From assembly GCA_902766985.1 (NCBI GenBank), contig CACXFP010000279.1:1-6660 (forward strand): 6,660 bases of DNA. Reading direction: 5' to 3'. A program made the translations under genes and the position numbers. This document shows, one piece after another, positions 1 to 6,660 of the stretch. The notes under the pieces were generated by a model. That model was given only the letters and a program-made list of their open reading frames with translations. It ran no database searches and had not been told where the DNA came from. This DNA is from an uncultured Bacteroidia bacterium. GTDB taxonomy: Bacteria; Bacteroidota; Bacteroidia; Bacteroidales; UBA932. Numbering within the stretch: position 1 is the stretch's first letter; the number at the start of each line of letters is the position of its first letter.

Positions 1-2351
1 ACGGCGTCTTCGTAGTTGTATCCCTTCCAGGGCATGAAGGCCACCATGAGGTTGCGTCCGAGCGCGAGTTCTCCGCCCTGGGTGGCATAACCTTCGGTGA
101 GTACCTGTCCCTTTTCCACCTTGTCGCCCTTGCGGACTATAGGTTTGAGGTTTACCGTAGTGCTCTGGTTGGTCCTGCGGCAGATGGGAAGTTTGTATAC
201 GGTCTCTTCGGGGGAGAAGCTCACAAACTTCTCGTCCTCGGTGCGGTCGTACTTGATCCTGATTTCGTTGGCGTCGACATAGGTTACCTGTCCCTTGCGC
301 TCGGCGATGAACTGGGTGCGTGAATCCAGGCAGACCCTCTCCTCAAGTCCGGTGCCCACGATGGGGGCCTCGGGGGAGAGAAGGGGAACGGCCTGGCGCA
401 TCATGTTCGCTCCCATGAGGGCGCGGTGAGCGTCGTCGTGCTCGAGGAAAGGAATGAGGGAAGCCGCCACGGAAGCCATCTGGTTGGGGGCGACGTCCAT
501 GAAGTCTACTTCTTCCCTGGAAACCACGGGGAAATCGGCTTCCAGACGGCACTGGATCCTGTCTTCGGTTATCGTGCCGTCGTCGTCCATCTTCACATTG
601 GCCAGGGAGACCTTCTTGCTCTCTTCCTCCTCGGCGCTCATGTAGTGCCATCCCTTGTCGGTGAGGTCCACCTTGCCCTGATGCACCTCGCGGTACGGGG
701 TCTCGATGAATCCCAGCTCATTGATCCTGGCATAAACACACAGGGAAGAAATGAGTCCGATATTCGGTCCTTCAGGGGACTCGATAGGGCAGAGGCGGCC
801 GTAATGGGTGTAGTGGACGTCCCTGACCTCGAATCCTGCCCTGTCACGGGAAAGACCTCCGGGGCCGAGGGCGCTGAGACGCCTCTTGTGGGTCACTTCG
901 GCAAGAGGGTTGGTCTGGTCCATGAACTGGGACAGCTGGCTCGTGCCGAAGAAGGAGTTTATGACGGAAGACAGGGTCTTCGCGTTGATGAGGTCGATGG
1001 GCTTGAACTGCTCGCTGTCGCGGACGTTCATCCTTTCCCTGATGGTCCTTGCCATCCTGGAGAGACCGACGCTGAACTGGTTGGCAAGCTGCTCGCCCAC
1101 AGTGCGTACACGCCTGTTGGACAGGTGGTCGATGTCGTCCACAGTCGCCTTCGAGTTGATTAGCTCGATGAGGTACTTGATGATCTCGATGATGTCGGTG
1201 TTCGTGAGGACACGGGTCGCCGCATCGATCTTGTCTTCAAGGCCGAGCTTCTTGTTCAGGCGGTAACGGCCGACTTCGCCGAGGTCATACCTCTTCTCGG
1301 AGAAGAAGAGCTTGTCAATGACGTCGCGGGCGGTGCTCTCATCGGGCGGTTCCGAATTGCGGAGCTGCTTGTAGATGTAGTTTACGGCCTCGATCTCGGT
1401 GTTGGTAGGATCCTTCTGCATGGTGTTGAAGATGATGGCGTACTCGTTCGAGTTGGCCTCGTCTTTCTGCAGGAGGATGGTCTTGACCTCCGTGTCAGCA
1501 ATCCTTTCGATTGTGTCGTCGCTGAGGATCTCGCCCCTTTCAACGATGGGGATGGTCCTCTCGATGGGGATGATTTCGCCGGTGTCTTCGTCTTCGAAGT
1601 CTTCGGTCCACGTCTTGAGGACCTTGGCCGCCAGCTTGCGGCCTTCATTGGCCTTGAGGACTTCGGGAGTGGCCTCCACTTCGTCTGCAAGTCCGAATAT
1701 GTCTATGATGTCCTTGTCGCTGTTGTAACCGATTGCCCTGAGGAGGGTGGTGACGGGCAGTTTCTTTTTTCGGTCTATGTAGGCGTACATGACATTGTTG
1801 ATATCTGTGGCGAACTCGATCCAGGAACCCTTGAAGGGAATGATCCTGGCCGAATACAGCTTCGTTCCGTTGGCGTGCATGCTCTGGTCGAAGAAGACGC
1901 CGGGGGACCTGTGCAGCTGGGAAACGATGATTCGCTCGGAACCGTTTATGACGAAGGTTCCCGAGGGGGTCATGTAAGGGATGTTTCCGAGATACACGTC
2001 CTGGATCATGGATTCGAAATCCTCGTGCTCAGGGTCGGTGCAGGAAAGGCGAAGCTTGGCCTTCAGGGGCACGTTGTAGGTCAGGCCCCTGTCTATGCAT
2101 TCCTCGATCGAGTACTGGGGAGGGTCGACGAAATAGTCGATGAACTCCAACTTGTAGTTGTTCCTCGTGTCTTCGATGGGGAATATTTCCTGGAACACCT
2201 GGTAGAGTCCTTCATTCTTCCTGTTCTCCGGAGTAGTCTCCAACTGGAAGAAATCCTTGAAGGACTTCAGCTGCACCTCAAGCAGATCGGGATAAGTCAG
2301 AATCTTCGATGTGGCGAAATTGATTCGCTTTGTATTGGTCTTTTTTGACAT
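1..2351 (-). CDS. rpoB: RNA polymerase beta subunit RpoB, 3' end cut by window edge
   Basis: RpoB forms one half of the polymerase active-centre cleft and binds rifampicin. The reading frame is open from ATG at 2351 ([12 protein letters not shown]) to the window edge, giving 783 complete codons. Visible landmarks are [13 protein letters not shown] from residue 143, the rifampicin region SQLSQFMDQ...[13 protein letters not shown] at residues 471-498, [19 protein letters not shown] from residue 510, the NMMRQAVP segment around residue 652, and finally GYNYEDA at residues 777-783. The last motif corresponds to the E. coli GYNFED segment, whose Glu-Asp pair lies at the active site. The flap, the hybrid-binding lysines and the C-terminal clamp lie beyond the window. 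The gene follows rplL after a 108-nt spacer with a terminator-like hairpin. An AAGG six bases before the start is a weak Shine-Dalgarno match. No frameshift or internal stop was seen, and identity is certain. Confidence 0.98.
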   Translation of the reverse strand, partial: MSKKTNTKRINFATSKILTYPDLLEVQLKSFKDFFQLETTPENRKNEGLYQVFQEIFPIEDTRNNYKLEFIDYFVDPPQYSIEECIDRGLTYNVPLKAKLRLSCTDPEHEDFESMIQDVYLGNIPYMTPSGTFVINGSERIIVSQLHRSPGVFFDQSMHANGTKLYSARIIPFKGSWIEFATDINNVMYAYIDRKKKLPVTTLLRAIGYNSDKDIIDIFGLADEVEATPEVLKANEGRKLAAKVLKTWTEDFEDEDTGEIIPIERTIPIVERGEILSDDTIERIADTEVKTILLQKDEANSNEYAIIFNTMQKDPTNTEIEAVNYIYKQLRNSEPPDESTARDVIDKLFFSEKRYDLGEVGRYRLNKKLGLEDKIDAATRVLTNTDIIEIIKYLIELINSKATVDDIDHLSNRRVRTVGEQLANQFSVGLSRMARTIRERMNVRDSEQFKPIDLINAKTLSSVINSFFGTSQLSQFMDQTNPLAEVTHKRRLSALGPGGLSRDRAGFEVRDVHYTHYGRLCPIESPEGPNIGLISSLCVYARINELGFIETPYREVHQGKVDLTDKGWHYMSAEEEESKKVSLANVKMDDDGTITEDRIQCRLEADFPVVSREEVDFMDVAPNQMASVAASLIPFLEHDDAHRALMGANMMRQAVPLLSPEAPIVGTGLEERVCLDSRTQFIAERKGQVTYVDANEIRIKYDRTEDEKFVSFSPEETVYKLPICRRTNQSTTVNLKPIVRKGDKVEKGQVLTEGYATQGGELALGRNLMVAFMPWKGYNYEDA

Positions 2352-2391
2352 GTGCTGCCTTAAAGGAAATTGAGAAAAACTTAAATACGAC

Positions 2392-2426
2392 AAAAAGGTT
2401 TAGAGCCTGAAAGTGGCTCTAAACCT
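2392..2426 (-). terminator. Hairpin plus T run between rplL and rpoB (likely attenuator)
   Basis: On the transcribed (minus) strand, the arm AGGTTTAGAGCC (2426-2415) and the arm GGCTCTAAACCT (2407-2396) are perfectly complementary, giving 12 bp around the 7-nt loop ACTTTCA. Four T residues (2395-2392) follow the last T of the arm, so the strand reads TTTTTG. This is the layout of an intrinsic terminator. rpoB lies 40 nt downstream in the same direction with no clear promoter in the gap. A partial terminator that lets some transcripts continue is therefore the most likely role, as known for the E. coli rplL-rpoB attenuator. An RNA-processing site is the alternative. Termination efficiency cannot be judged from sequence, and the stem is only moderately GC-rich. 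Confidence 0.75.
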
Positions 2427-2459
2427 GAAGATTTTCCCACAGGGGGGAAGCGGAGGGAT

Positions 2460-2834
2460 TTATTTAACCTCAACTTCGGCTCCTGTTTGCTCGAGAGTTT
2501 CCTTGAGCTGCTCTGCCTCTGCCTTGGAAACCTTGGTCTTGAGAGGAGCGGGAGCGCCGTCAACAAGATCCTTGGCCTCTTTGAGTCCGAGTCCGAGAGC
2601 TTCCTTCACGGCCTTGATGACCTGAAGTTTGGCCTGTCCTGCGGAGGTGAGGATTACATCGAATTCAGTCTGCTCTGCAGGCTCGGCGGCAGCTGCTGCT
2701 GCGGGACCGGCTACTGCAACTGCTGCAGCTGCGGGCTCGATGCCATATTCTTCCTTAAGAACTTTCGCAAGCTCCTGAACGTCTTTTACAGTCAAGTTAA
2801 CCAACTCTTCTGCAAGTGCTTTTACGTCTGCCAT
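2460..2834 (-). CDS. rplL: 50S ribosomal protein L7/L12
   Basis: L7/L12 is the multi-copy stalk protein that recruits and stimulates translational GTPases such as EF-Tu and EF-G. The 124-residue product has the normal length. Residues 1-33 ([14 protein letters not shown]...EEYGIEP) match the N-terminal dimerisation and L10-binding domain. Residues about 35-55 are an Ala/Val/Pro-rich flexible hinge. Residues about 56-124 form the globular C-terminal domain, with the conserved factor-binding surface around [22 protein letters not shown]. It starts at ATG 2834, 32 nt after rplJ, with AT-rich sequence and no Shine-Dalgarno before it. Pairing with rplJ is the standard arrangement because L10 binds several L12 dimers. 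A terminator-like hairpin follows the stop. The hinge composition resembles Bacteroidota homologues. Confidence 0.98.
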   Translation of the reverse strand: MADVKALAEELVNLTVKDVQELAKVLKEEYGIEPAAAAVAVAGPAAAAAAEPAEQTEFDVILTSAGQAKLQVIKAVKEALGLGLKEAKDLVDGAPAPLKTKVSKAEAEQLKETLEQTGAEVEVK

Positions 2835-2866
2835 AATTGATAATGTTTAAATTGTTATTGTTATTA

Positions 2867-3397
2867 TTATTTTTCTTCTTTTTCGGAAAGGGTCTTGACG
2901 ATTCCGGCGAGCTTGCCGCCAGCGCCCTGAAGGGCGGAGACAACGTTGCGGGCGGGAGACTGCAGCAGGGCGATGATGTCGGCGATGAGCTCTTCCCTGG
3001 ACTTGATGGATGCAAGTTCTTCGAGCTTGTCAGCGCCTACAAATGCGCACTCCTGTACGTAAGCACCTTTGAGTTCGGGCTTCCCGTTAAGTTCCTTAGT
3101 AACTTTCTTGATAAGTTTCGCAGGGGCGTTGGGAACCTCCGTAAACATGATGGCCGTATTGCCCTTGAGGACAGGAAGCAGCTCGTTGAGCTCGCTGTTG
3201 TCCATACCCTTGATGACATGGGTGAGGAGGGTGTTCTTCACTACTGAAAGCTTGATGCCCTCTTCGAAGCATTTACGGCGCAGGGATGATGTCTGTCCAG
3301 CATTGAGGCCGGAGATGTCCGTCAGATAGAAATGGGGATACTCCTTAAGCTGTGCCGAGATAGTTTCAATAATCTGTGCTTTGAGTTCTTTCTTCAT
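2867..3397 (-). CDS. rplJ: 50S ribosomal protein L10
   Basis: L10 anchors the L7/L12 dimers to 23S rRNA beside L11 at the base of the ribosomal stalk. The product has 176 residues, a usual length. The N-terminal globular domain carries the family pattern in which FYLTDISGLNAGQTSSLRRK (about residues 23-42) is followed by the KLSVVKNTLL segment. The C-terminal stretch from about residue 135 (SREELIADIIALLQSP and onward) is the helical part expected to bind L12 dimers, and the protein ends in a charged KEEK tail. It starts at ATG 3397, 12 nt after the rplA stop. In E. coli, L10 regulates its own operon through a long leader ahead of rplJ. The short gap here leaves no space for such a leader, so any autoregulation would have to work elsewhere. 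Confidence 0.98.
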   Translation of the reverse strand: MKKELKAQIIETISAQLKEYPHFYLTDISGLNAGQTSSLRRKCFEEGIKLSVVKNTLLTHVIKGMDNSELNELLPVLKGNTAIMFTEVPNAPAKLIKKVTKELNGKPELKGAYVQECAFVGADKLEELASIKSREELIADIIALLQSPARNVVSALQGAGGKLAGIVKTLSEKEEK

Positions 3398-3409
3398 GGT
3401 ATTGAAATT

Positions 3410-4120
3410 TTATTTCTCAGCTCCAGAAACCTGGAATGCTTTGACATCGACTTTGATACCGGGGCTCATGGTCGAGCAGATGGATGCGCTCTTCATATAG
3501 GTTCCCTTCAGGGCCTGAGGCTTGAGTTTGAGAACCGCGTTAAGGAAAGCGGCTGCGTTTTCGCAGATCTGCTGGGCGGAGAAGGACACCTTGCCAATAG
3601 CGGCGTGGATGATACCGGTCTTGTCGACCTTGAAGTCGATCTTACCGGCCTTCACGGCCTGGACGGCAGGGGCGATGTCCATCGTAACGGTGCCGGTCTT
3701 GGGGTTCGGCATCAGTCCGCGGGGGCCGAGTACGCGACCAAGGGCACCGACCTTCGGCATGACCGAGGGGGTGCAGATGATGACGTCTACGTCGGTCCAT
3801 CCACCCTTTATCTTTTCAACATATTCGTCGAGACCGACATAGTCGGCTCCGGCTTCAGTCGCCTCTTTCTCCTTGTCGGGAGTGCAGAGGACGAGTACTC
3901 TGGTGACCTTGCCCGTTCCGTTGGGAAGGGTAACGACTCCACGGATCATCTGGTTGGCCTTGCGGGGATCCACGCCGAGATTGGTGGAAATCTCCACCGA
4001 AGAGTCGAATTTGGTGTAGGTCAGATCCTTCACCAGCTCACATGCCTCGGAGAGTGTATAAAGCTTGTGCGGGTCGTATTTTGCGATAACCGCCTGTTGG
4101 TTTTTTGTCAACTTACTCAT
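3410..4120 (-). CDS. rplA: 50S ribosomal protein L1
   Basis: L1 forms the mobile L1 stalk that helps move deacylated tRNA out of the E site. In several bacteria it also represses translation of its own operon. The product is 236 residues, close to the usual 229-235. The family signature [16 protein letters not shown] is clear in the middle of the protein, preceded by [20 protein letters not shown]. The N-terminal part contains the typical [20 protein letters not shown] and [17 protein letters not shown] elements, here read as [13 protein letters not shown]. The start at ATG 4120 lies 13 nt after the rplK stop. There is no Shine-Dalgarno before it. No unusual residue or break was seen. Confidence 0.98.
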   Translation of the reverse strand: MSKLTKNQQAVIAKYDPHKLYTLSEACELVKDLTYTKFDSSVEISTNLGVDPRKANQMIRGVVTLPNGTGKVTRVLVLCTPDKEKEATEAGADYVGLDEYVEKIKGGWTDVDVIICTPSVMPKVGALGRVLGPRGLMPNPKTGTVTMDIAPAVQAVKAGKIDFKVDKTGIIHAAIGKVSFSAQQICENAAAFLNAVLKLKPQALKGTYMKSASICSTMSPGIKVDVKAFQVSGAEK

Positions 4121-4133
4121 TTTGCTGCATGTG

Positions 4134-4577
4134 TTAAATGTTCTCAGGGAATGCGCCTTTGACGGTGATGCCCATGCTCCTGGCCGTTCCGGCGACCAGT
4201 CTCATGGCGGACTTCAGCGTGAAAGCGTTAAGGTCCGGCATCTTGCCTTCAGCAATCGTCTTGATCTGATCCCAGGTAACGGACGCAACCTTGTTCCTGT
4301 TGGGTTCTCCCGATCCTTTCTGGACCTTTGCGGCCTCGAGGAGGGAAATGGCCACGGGGGGCTGCTTGACCTCGAACGTGAAGGACTTGTCTGAATACAC
4401 CGAAATGACTACAGGGAGGATCTTTCCCGCCTGAGCCTGGGTGGCAGCGTTGAACTGCTTGCAGAAATCCATGATGTTCAAGCCCTTGGAACCGAGAGCC
4501 GGTCCTACCGGAGGCGCTGGATTGGCAGCTCCGGCTTTAATCTGGAGCTTGATGAATCCGGTAACTTCTTTTGCCAT
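4134..4577 (-). CDS. rplK: 50S ribosomal protein L11
   Basis: L11 binds the GTPase-associated region of 23S rRNA at the stalk base, takes part in factor binding, and is needed for RelA-dependent stringent signalling in bacteria that have it. The 147-residue length is typical. The N-terminal domain shows [20 protein letters not shown] from residue 19, including the two prolines (22 and 26) known as thiostrepton-contact positions, both of wild-type form. The C-terminal rRNA-binding domain ends with the family signature around [11 protein letters not shown]. The start codon at 4577 lies only 5 nt after the nusG stop, so translation of the two is probably coupled. That tiny gap leaves no dedicated intergenic L1-binding leader like the one ahead of E. 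coli rplK. Confidence 0.98.
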   Translation of the reverse strand: MAKEVTGFIKLQIKAGAANPAPPVGPALGSKGLNIMDFCKQFNAATQAQAGKILPVVISVYSDKSFTFEVKQPPVAISLLEAAKVQKGSGEPNRNKVASVTWDQIKTIAEGKMPDLNAFTLKSAMRLVAGTARSMGITVKGAFPENI

Positions 4578-4582
4578 GTTTG

Positions 4583-5146
4583 TTATTCTTTAGTTACTTG
4601 TGTAAAGCTGAGCTCCAGCAGGGTCTTCCTGCCGAATATCACCACTACTACCTTGAGTTTGCTTCTGTCCTGGTCAATCTCGTCGACCGTACCTCCGAAC
4701 CCGTTGAAAGGTCCGTCGGTGATCTTCACGGAGTCGCCGACCTCATAGCTGGTCTGGGCGACGGTGATGCTGTCTGCATTCTCGTCCACTTCTCCAAGGA
4801 TCCTGCGGACCTCATCCTCGCGGATGGGGACGGGGACCCTTTCGGTCTGGGTGCCGGTACCTTTGTTCTCGGTGAGGAATCCGGACATGCCGGGGATAAG
4901 GTTGCGGATGATGTATTCGAGTTCGGGGGTGAGTTCGGCTTCGATAAGTACATAGCCAGGGAAAAGGAGCCTTTCGGCTTCTTTCCTCTTGCCGTTCTTT
5001 ATCACGATTTCTTTCTTGGCAGGGACCAATATCTGGCCAACCTGATCCTGAAGTCCGCTTCTCTCAATCTCTTTCTCGAGATAATCTTTGGCTTTCTTCT
5101 CCTTGCTTCCTGCGGTACGAAGAACATACCATTTCTTTTCGCCCAT
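4583..5146 (-). CDS. nusG: Transcription antitermination/elongation factor NusG
   Basis: NusG binds RNA polymerase through its NGN domain, raises processivity, and links polymerase through its KOW domain to Rho or to ribosomal protein S10. The product has 187 residues, which is normal. It begins [20 protein letters not shown], the typical NGN start. The NGN core continues through [16 protein letters not shown], and a Gly/Thr-rich stretch ([11 protein letters not shown]) lies in the middle. The C-terminal KOW domain (about residues 133-187) has [19 protein letters not shown] and the NusG signature [17 protein letters not shown]. It lies 15 nt after secE and 5 nt before rplK, the near-universal secE-nusG-rplK order. 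The length and the single KOW argue for housekeeping NusG rather than a specialised paralogue such as UpxY or RfaH. Confidence 0.97.
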   Translation of the reverse strand: MGEKKWYVLRTAGSKEKKAKDYLEKEIERSGLQDQVGQILVPAKKEIVIKNGKRKEAERLLFPGYVLIEAELTPELEYIIRNLIPGMSGFLTENKGTGTQTERVPVPIREDEVRRILGEVDENADSITVAQTSYEVGDSVKITDGPFNGFGGTVDEIDQDRSKLKVVVVIFGRKTLLELSFTQVTKE

Positions 5147-5161
5147 GACAATAGTCGATTT

Positions 5162-5350
5162 TTACAGAGTATAAATCACCGTCATCAGATGCTGGAAAGC
5201 GTAGTCTATTACGAACAGGGCGGCGGCCAGGATGATCGTGGCGATCAGCACAAGCCATGCCGAGCTCTGGAGTTTAGCCCAACTAGGCCATGAGACCTTC
5301 TGGGTGAGCTCCACGTAAGACTCCTTGCAATAGTTAATGAACTTTCTCAT
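5162..5350 (-). CDS. secE: Protein translocase subunit SecE
   Basis: SecE is the small inner-membrane subunit that clamps SecY in the SecYEG export channel. The product is 62 residues, the short single-helix form common outside Enterobacteria. Residues about 1-28 form the cytoplasmic amphipathic part with the family motif ELTQKVSWPSW. Residues about 29-52 are strongly hydrophobic (AWLVLIATIILAAALFVI) and form the one membrane segment. It starts at ATG 5350 after an 80-nt AT-rich spacer that follows the tRNA-Trp gene. There is no Shine-Dalgarno; the start is preceded by A-rich sequence (AAGTTAAAG). The position directly before nusG supports the call. Confidence 0.96.
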   Translation of the reverse strand: MRKFINYCKESYVELTQKVSWPSWAKLQSSAWLVLIATIILAAALFVIDYAFQHLMTVIYTL

Positions 5351-5430
5351 CTTTAACTTTAATGGACACCGAAAATTGGAAGCTTATACGATGTCTGTTA
5401 AACAATTACCAAATCGTAACCTTTGATATC
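5351..5430 (-). promoter_or_regulatory. AT-rich secE leader with a weak promoter-like pair
   Basis: This 80-nt spacer separates the tRNA-Trp 3' end from secE. On the minus strand it contains TTTG (5413-5410) and, 21-23 nt further, TATAAGCTTC (5388-5379). The Bacteroidota housekeeping pattern is TTTG, then about 19-21 nt, then TAnnTTTG. The second element is a poor match, so this is only a candidate for an internal promoter driving secE-nusG-rplKAJL-rpoB. Read-through from tuf could equally supply the transcript. No strong hairpin was seen here. Confidence 0.25.
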
Positions 5431-5504
5431 TGGCAGGGGAAGCAGGATTCGAACCCACATCGACGGTTTTGGAGACCGCTGAACTACCCTTGTTCTATTC
5501 CCCT
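5431..5504 (-). tRNA. trnW: tRNA-Trp (anticodon CCA)
   Basis: The minus strand folds into a complete cloverleaf. The acceptor stem AGGGGAA pairs with TTCCCCT, the D stem GAAC with GTTC, and the anticodon stem GCGGT with ACCGT around the loop CTCCAAA. The anticodon CCA lies at 5472-5470. The T stem GTGGG/CCTGC contains two G-U pairs around the loop TTCGAAT. The discriminator base is G (5434), as expected for bacterial tRNA-Trp. The 3' terminal CCA is encoded at 5433-5431; without it the gene spans 5434-5504. It lies between tuf and secE, an arrangement also known from Bacteroidota and Chlamydiae, and is probably cut out of a longer transcript. Confidence 0.97.
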
Positions 5505-5505
5505 G

Positions 5506-5534
5506 AAAACGGAGTCCCCGTGTGCGGGAACTCC
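5506..5534 (-). terminator. GC-rich hairpin with T run between tuf and tRNA-Trp
   Basis: Fourteen bases after the tuf stop, the minus strand has the arm GGAGTTCCCG (5534-5525), the loop CACA, and the arm CGGGGACTCC (5520-5511). They form a 10-bp stem with one G-U pair. A G and four T residues (5509-5506) follow, and the tRNA begins at 5504. The structure resembles an intrinsic terminator for tuf. Because the tRNA has no room for its own promoter after it, the hairpin probably acts as a partial terminator or as a processing or stability element that protects the tuf mRNA 3' end. The T run is short, so termination may be weak. Confidence 0.65.
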
Positions 5535-5548
5535 GGCAAGTTCAGGAA

Positions 5549-6660
5549 TTACTCGTCAATCTTTATAACCTGTCCTGCACCAACGGTACGGCCACCTTCG
5601 CGGATAGCGAACTGCTGACCCTGGGCGAGAGCAACGGGAGTGATGAGAGTAACCTTGATCTCTACGTTGTCACCAGGCATGACCATCTCAACGCCTTCAG
5701 GGAGCATGATTTCTCCGGTAACGTCAAGGGTACGGATGAAGAACTGGGGACGGTAGTGATTGTGGAACGGAGTGTGACGTCCGCCTTCCTCTTTCTTAAG
5801 AACGTAGATCTGGGCGGTGAACTCGGTGTGAGGAGTGATGGTGCCGGGCTTGGCAACAACCTCACCTCTCTTGACTTCCTTCTTGTCCACACCGCGGAGA
5901 AGCAGACCGACATTGTCGCCGGCTTCGCCCTGGTCGAGGAGCTTGCGGAACATTTCAACGCCGGTGACGACGGTGGAGCGGGGCTTGTCATTGAAGCCTA
6001 CGATCTCGACGGGGTCGTTCACGTGGACGGTACCGAGCTCGATACGGCCGGTAACGACAGTACCGCGGCCGGTGATGGAGAAGATGTCCTCGATAGGCAT
6101 GAGGAAAGGCTTGTCAGTGTCACGGACAGGGGTAGGGATGTACTCGTCTACGCAGTTCATGAGCTCCATGACCTTGTCTTCCCAAACCTTCTCACCGTTG
6201 AGTGCGCCAAGTGCGGAACCACGGATGATGGGGCAGTCCTCATCGAACTTGTAGAAGCCGAGGAGGTCGCGGATTTCCATCTCGACGAGGTCGAGCATCT
6301 CTTCGTCTTCAACAAGGTCAACCTTGTTCATGAAAACGAGGATCTTCGGAACGTTCACCTGACGGGCGAGCAGGATGTGCTCACGGGTCTGAGGCATGGG
6401 ACCGTCGGTGGAAGCCACCACAAGGATAGCACCGTCCATCTGGGCAGCACCGGTAACCATGTTCTTAACGTAGTCGGCGTGACCCGGGCAGTCCACGTGC
6501 GCATAGTGGCGAGCCTCGGTCTCATACTCTACGTGGGAAGCGTTGATGGTTATACCACGGGCCTTCTCCTCGGGAGCGTTGTCAATCTGGTCGAAAGACT
6601 TGAGGTGATCCGCATTGCCGGCAACTCTCTCGGAGAGCACCTTGGTGATGGCAGCGGTCA
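5549..6660 (-). CDS. tuf: Elongation factor Tu, 5' end cut by window edge
   Basis: EF-Tu carries aminoacyl-tRNA to the ribosomal A site as a GTP complex. The frame is open to the window edge. The first complete codons read [12 protein letters not shown], which places the edge just after the P-loop, so about 28 residues including GHVDHGKT are missing. 369 codons remain of an expected 395-397. Visible motifs are switch [18 protein letters not shown] (G3), NKVD (G4, 6328-6317) and GSAL (G5), followed by domain 2 ([14 protein letters not shown]) and domain 3 ending [20 protein letters not shown]. The residues before FAIREGG are QQ where most EF-Tu proteins have an LR-type pair. The GTG at 6640 is an internal valine, not the start. 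A hairpin and tRNA-Trp follow downstream. Confidence 0.98.
   Translation of the reverse strand, partial: TAAITKVLSERVAGNADHLKSFDQIDNAPEEKARGITINASHVEYETEARHYAHVDCPGHADYVKNMVTGAAQMDGAILVVASTDGPMPQTREHILLARQVNVPKILVFMNKVDLVEDEEMLDLVEMEIRDLLGFYKFDEDCPIIRGSALGALNGEKVWEDKVMELMNCVDEYIPTPVRDTDKPFLMPIEDIFSITGRGTVVTGRIELGTVHVNDPVEIVGFNDKPRSTVVTGVEMFRKLLDQGEAGDNVGLLLRGVDKKEVKRGEVVAKPGTITPHTEFTAQIYVLKKEEGGRHTPFHNHYRPQFFIRTLDVTGEIMLPEGVEMVMPGDNVEIKVTLITPVALAQGQQFAIREGGRTVGAGQVIKIDE

Noticed and set aside
426..1163. 245-residue plus-strand open frame opposite rpoB
   Set aside because: It is wholly antisense to conserved rpoB, including the rifampicin region, and its translation resembles no known family. 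Long antisense frames are common opposite GC-biased conserved genes.
2352..2391. Promoter-like TAAGTTTT element just upstream of rpoB
   Set aside because: It resembles the Bacteroidota -7 element, but no TTTG lies at the required distance upstream, where the terminator stem sits instead.
2835..2866. AATAAC-type repeats in the rplJ-rplL gap
   Set aside because: Only two short copies occur in a 32-nt AT-rich spacer. This looks like simple composition rather than a functional repeat.
4115..4130. Five-codon frame ATG CAG CAA AAT GAG TAA overlapping the rplA start
   Set aside because: It could be an upstream mini-frame, but such short frames arise by chance and there is no ribosome-binding signal or other support.
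3332..4162. 276-residue plus-strand open frame opposite rplA
   Set aside because: It covers the whole of L1 in antisense and its composition follows the L1 codons. No start signal or family motif supports it.
4571..5293. 240-residue plus-strand open frame opposite nusG and secE
   Set aside because: It runs across two clearly real genes and their gap in antisense, with no recognisable domain.
5362..5568. 68-residue plus-strand open frame across the tRNA-Trp region
   Set aside because: It reads through the antisense strand of a well-folded tRNA and the hairpin next to it, so a coding role is very unlikely.
6638..6640. GTG as a start codon for the tuf frame
   Set aside because: The frame continues upstream with TAAITK, the conserved EF-Tu sequence just after the P-loop, so this GTG encodes an internal valine.

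Overview
The window carries one unbroken minus-strand gene block: the classical bacterial translation/transcription cluster tuf – tRNA-Trp – secE – nusG – rplK – rplA – rplJ – rplL – rpoB, read from the right edge to the left edge. Both end genes are cut by the window: tuf lacks about 28 N-terminal residues, and rpoB lacks its C-terminal third or more. Every gene in between looks intact, with normal lengths and family motifs. I found no mobile element, CRISPR array, transferred gene or unrecognised gene, and no previously undescribed system.

The organism is most likely a member of the Bacteroidota, probably Bacteroidales, with a moderately GC-rich genome. This is inferred from the protein sequences (the Ala/Pro-rich hinge and C-terminal domain of L7/L12, the EF-Tu tail ending in GAGQV, the short SecE), from the tuf–tRNA-Trp–secE order, and from the near absence of Shine-Dalgarno sequences before the starts. 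I cannot name a genus.

Right part (5351-6660): the tuf 3' portion is followed 14 nt after its stop by a GC-rich hairpin with a short T run. A tRNA-Trp (anticodon CCA, 3' CCA encoded) starts a few bases later, and an 80-nt AT-rich spacer leads to secE. Middle part (2460-5350): secE, nusG, rplK, rplA, rplJ and rplL are tightly packed, with gaps of 15, 5, 13, 12 and 32 nt, consistent with one polycistronic transcript. Left part (1-2459): a 108-nt spacer holds a perfect 12-bp hairpin followed by a T run, then comes rpoB.

The products work together in gene expression. EF-Tu delivers aminoacyl-tRNA. L11, L1, L10 and L7/L12 form the factor-binding side of the large ribosomal subunit (stalk base, L1 stalk and L12 stalk). 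NusG links RNA polymerase to Rho or ribosomes. RpoB is the polymerase beta subunit, and SecE is part of the protein-export channel. The non-coding points most worth attention are the two hairpins, which sit where expression levels would need to be reset: tuf versus tRNA/secE, and L7/L12 versus RNA polymerase.
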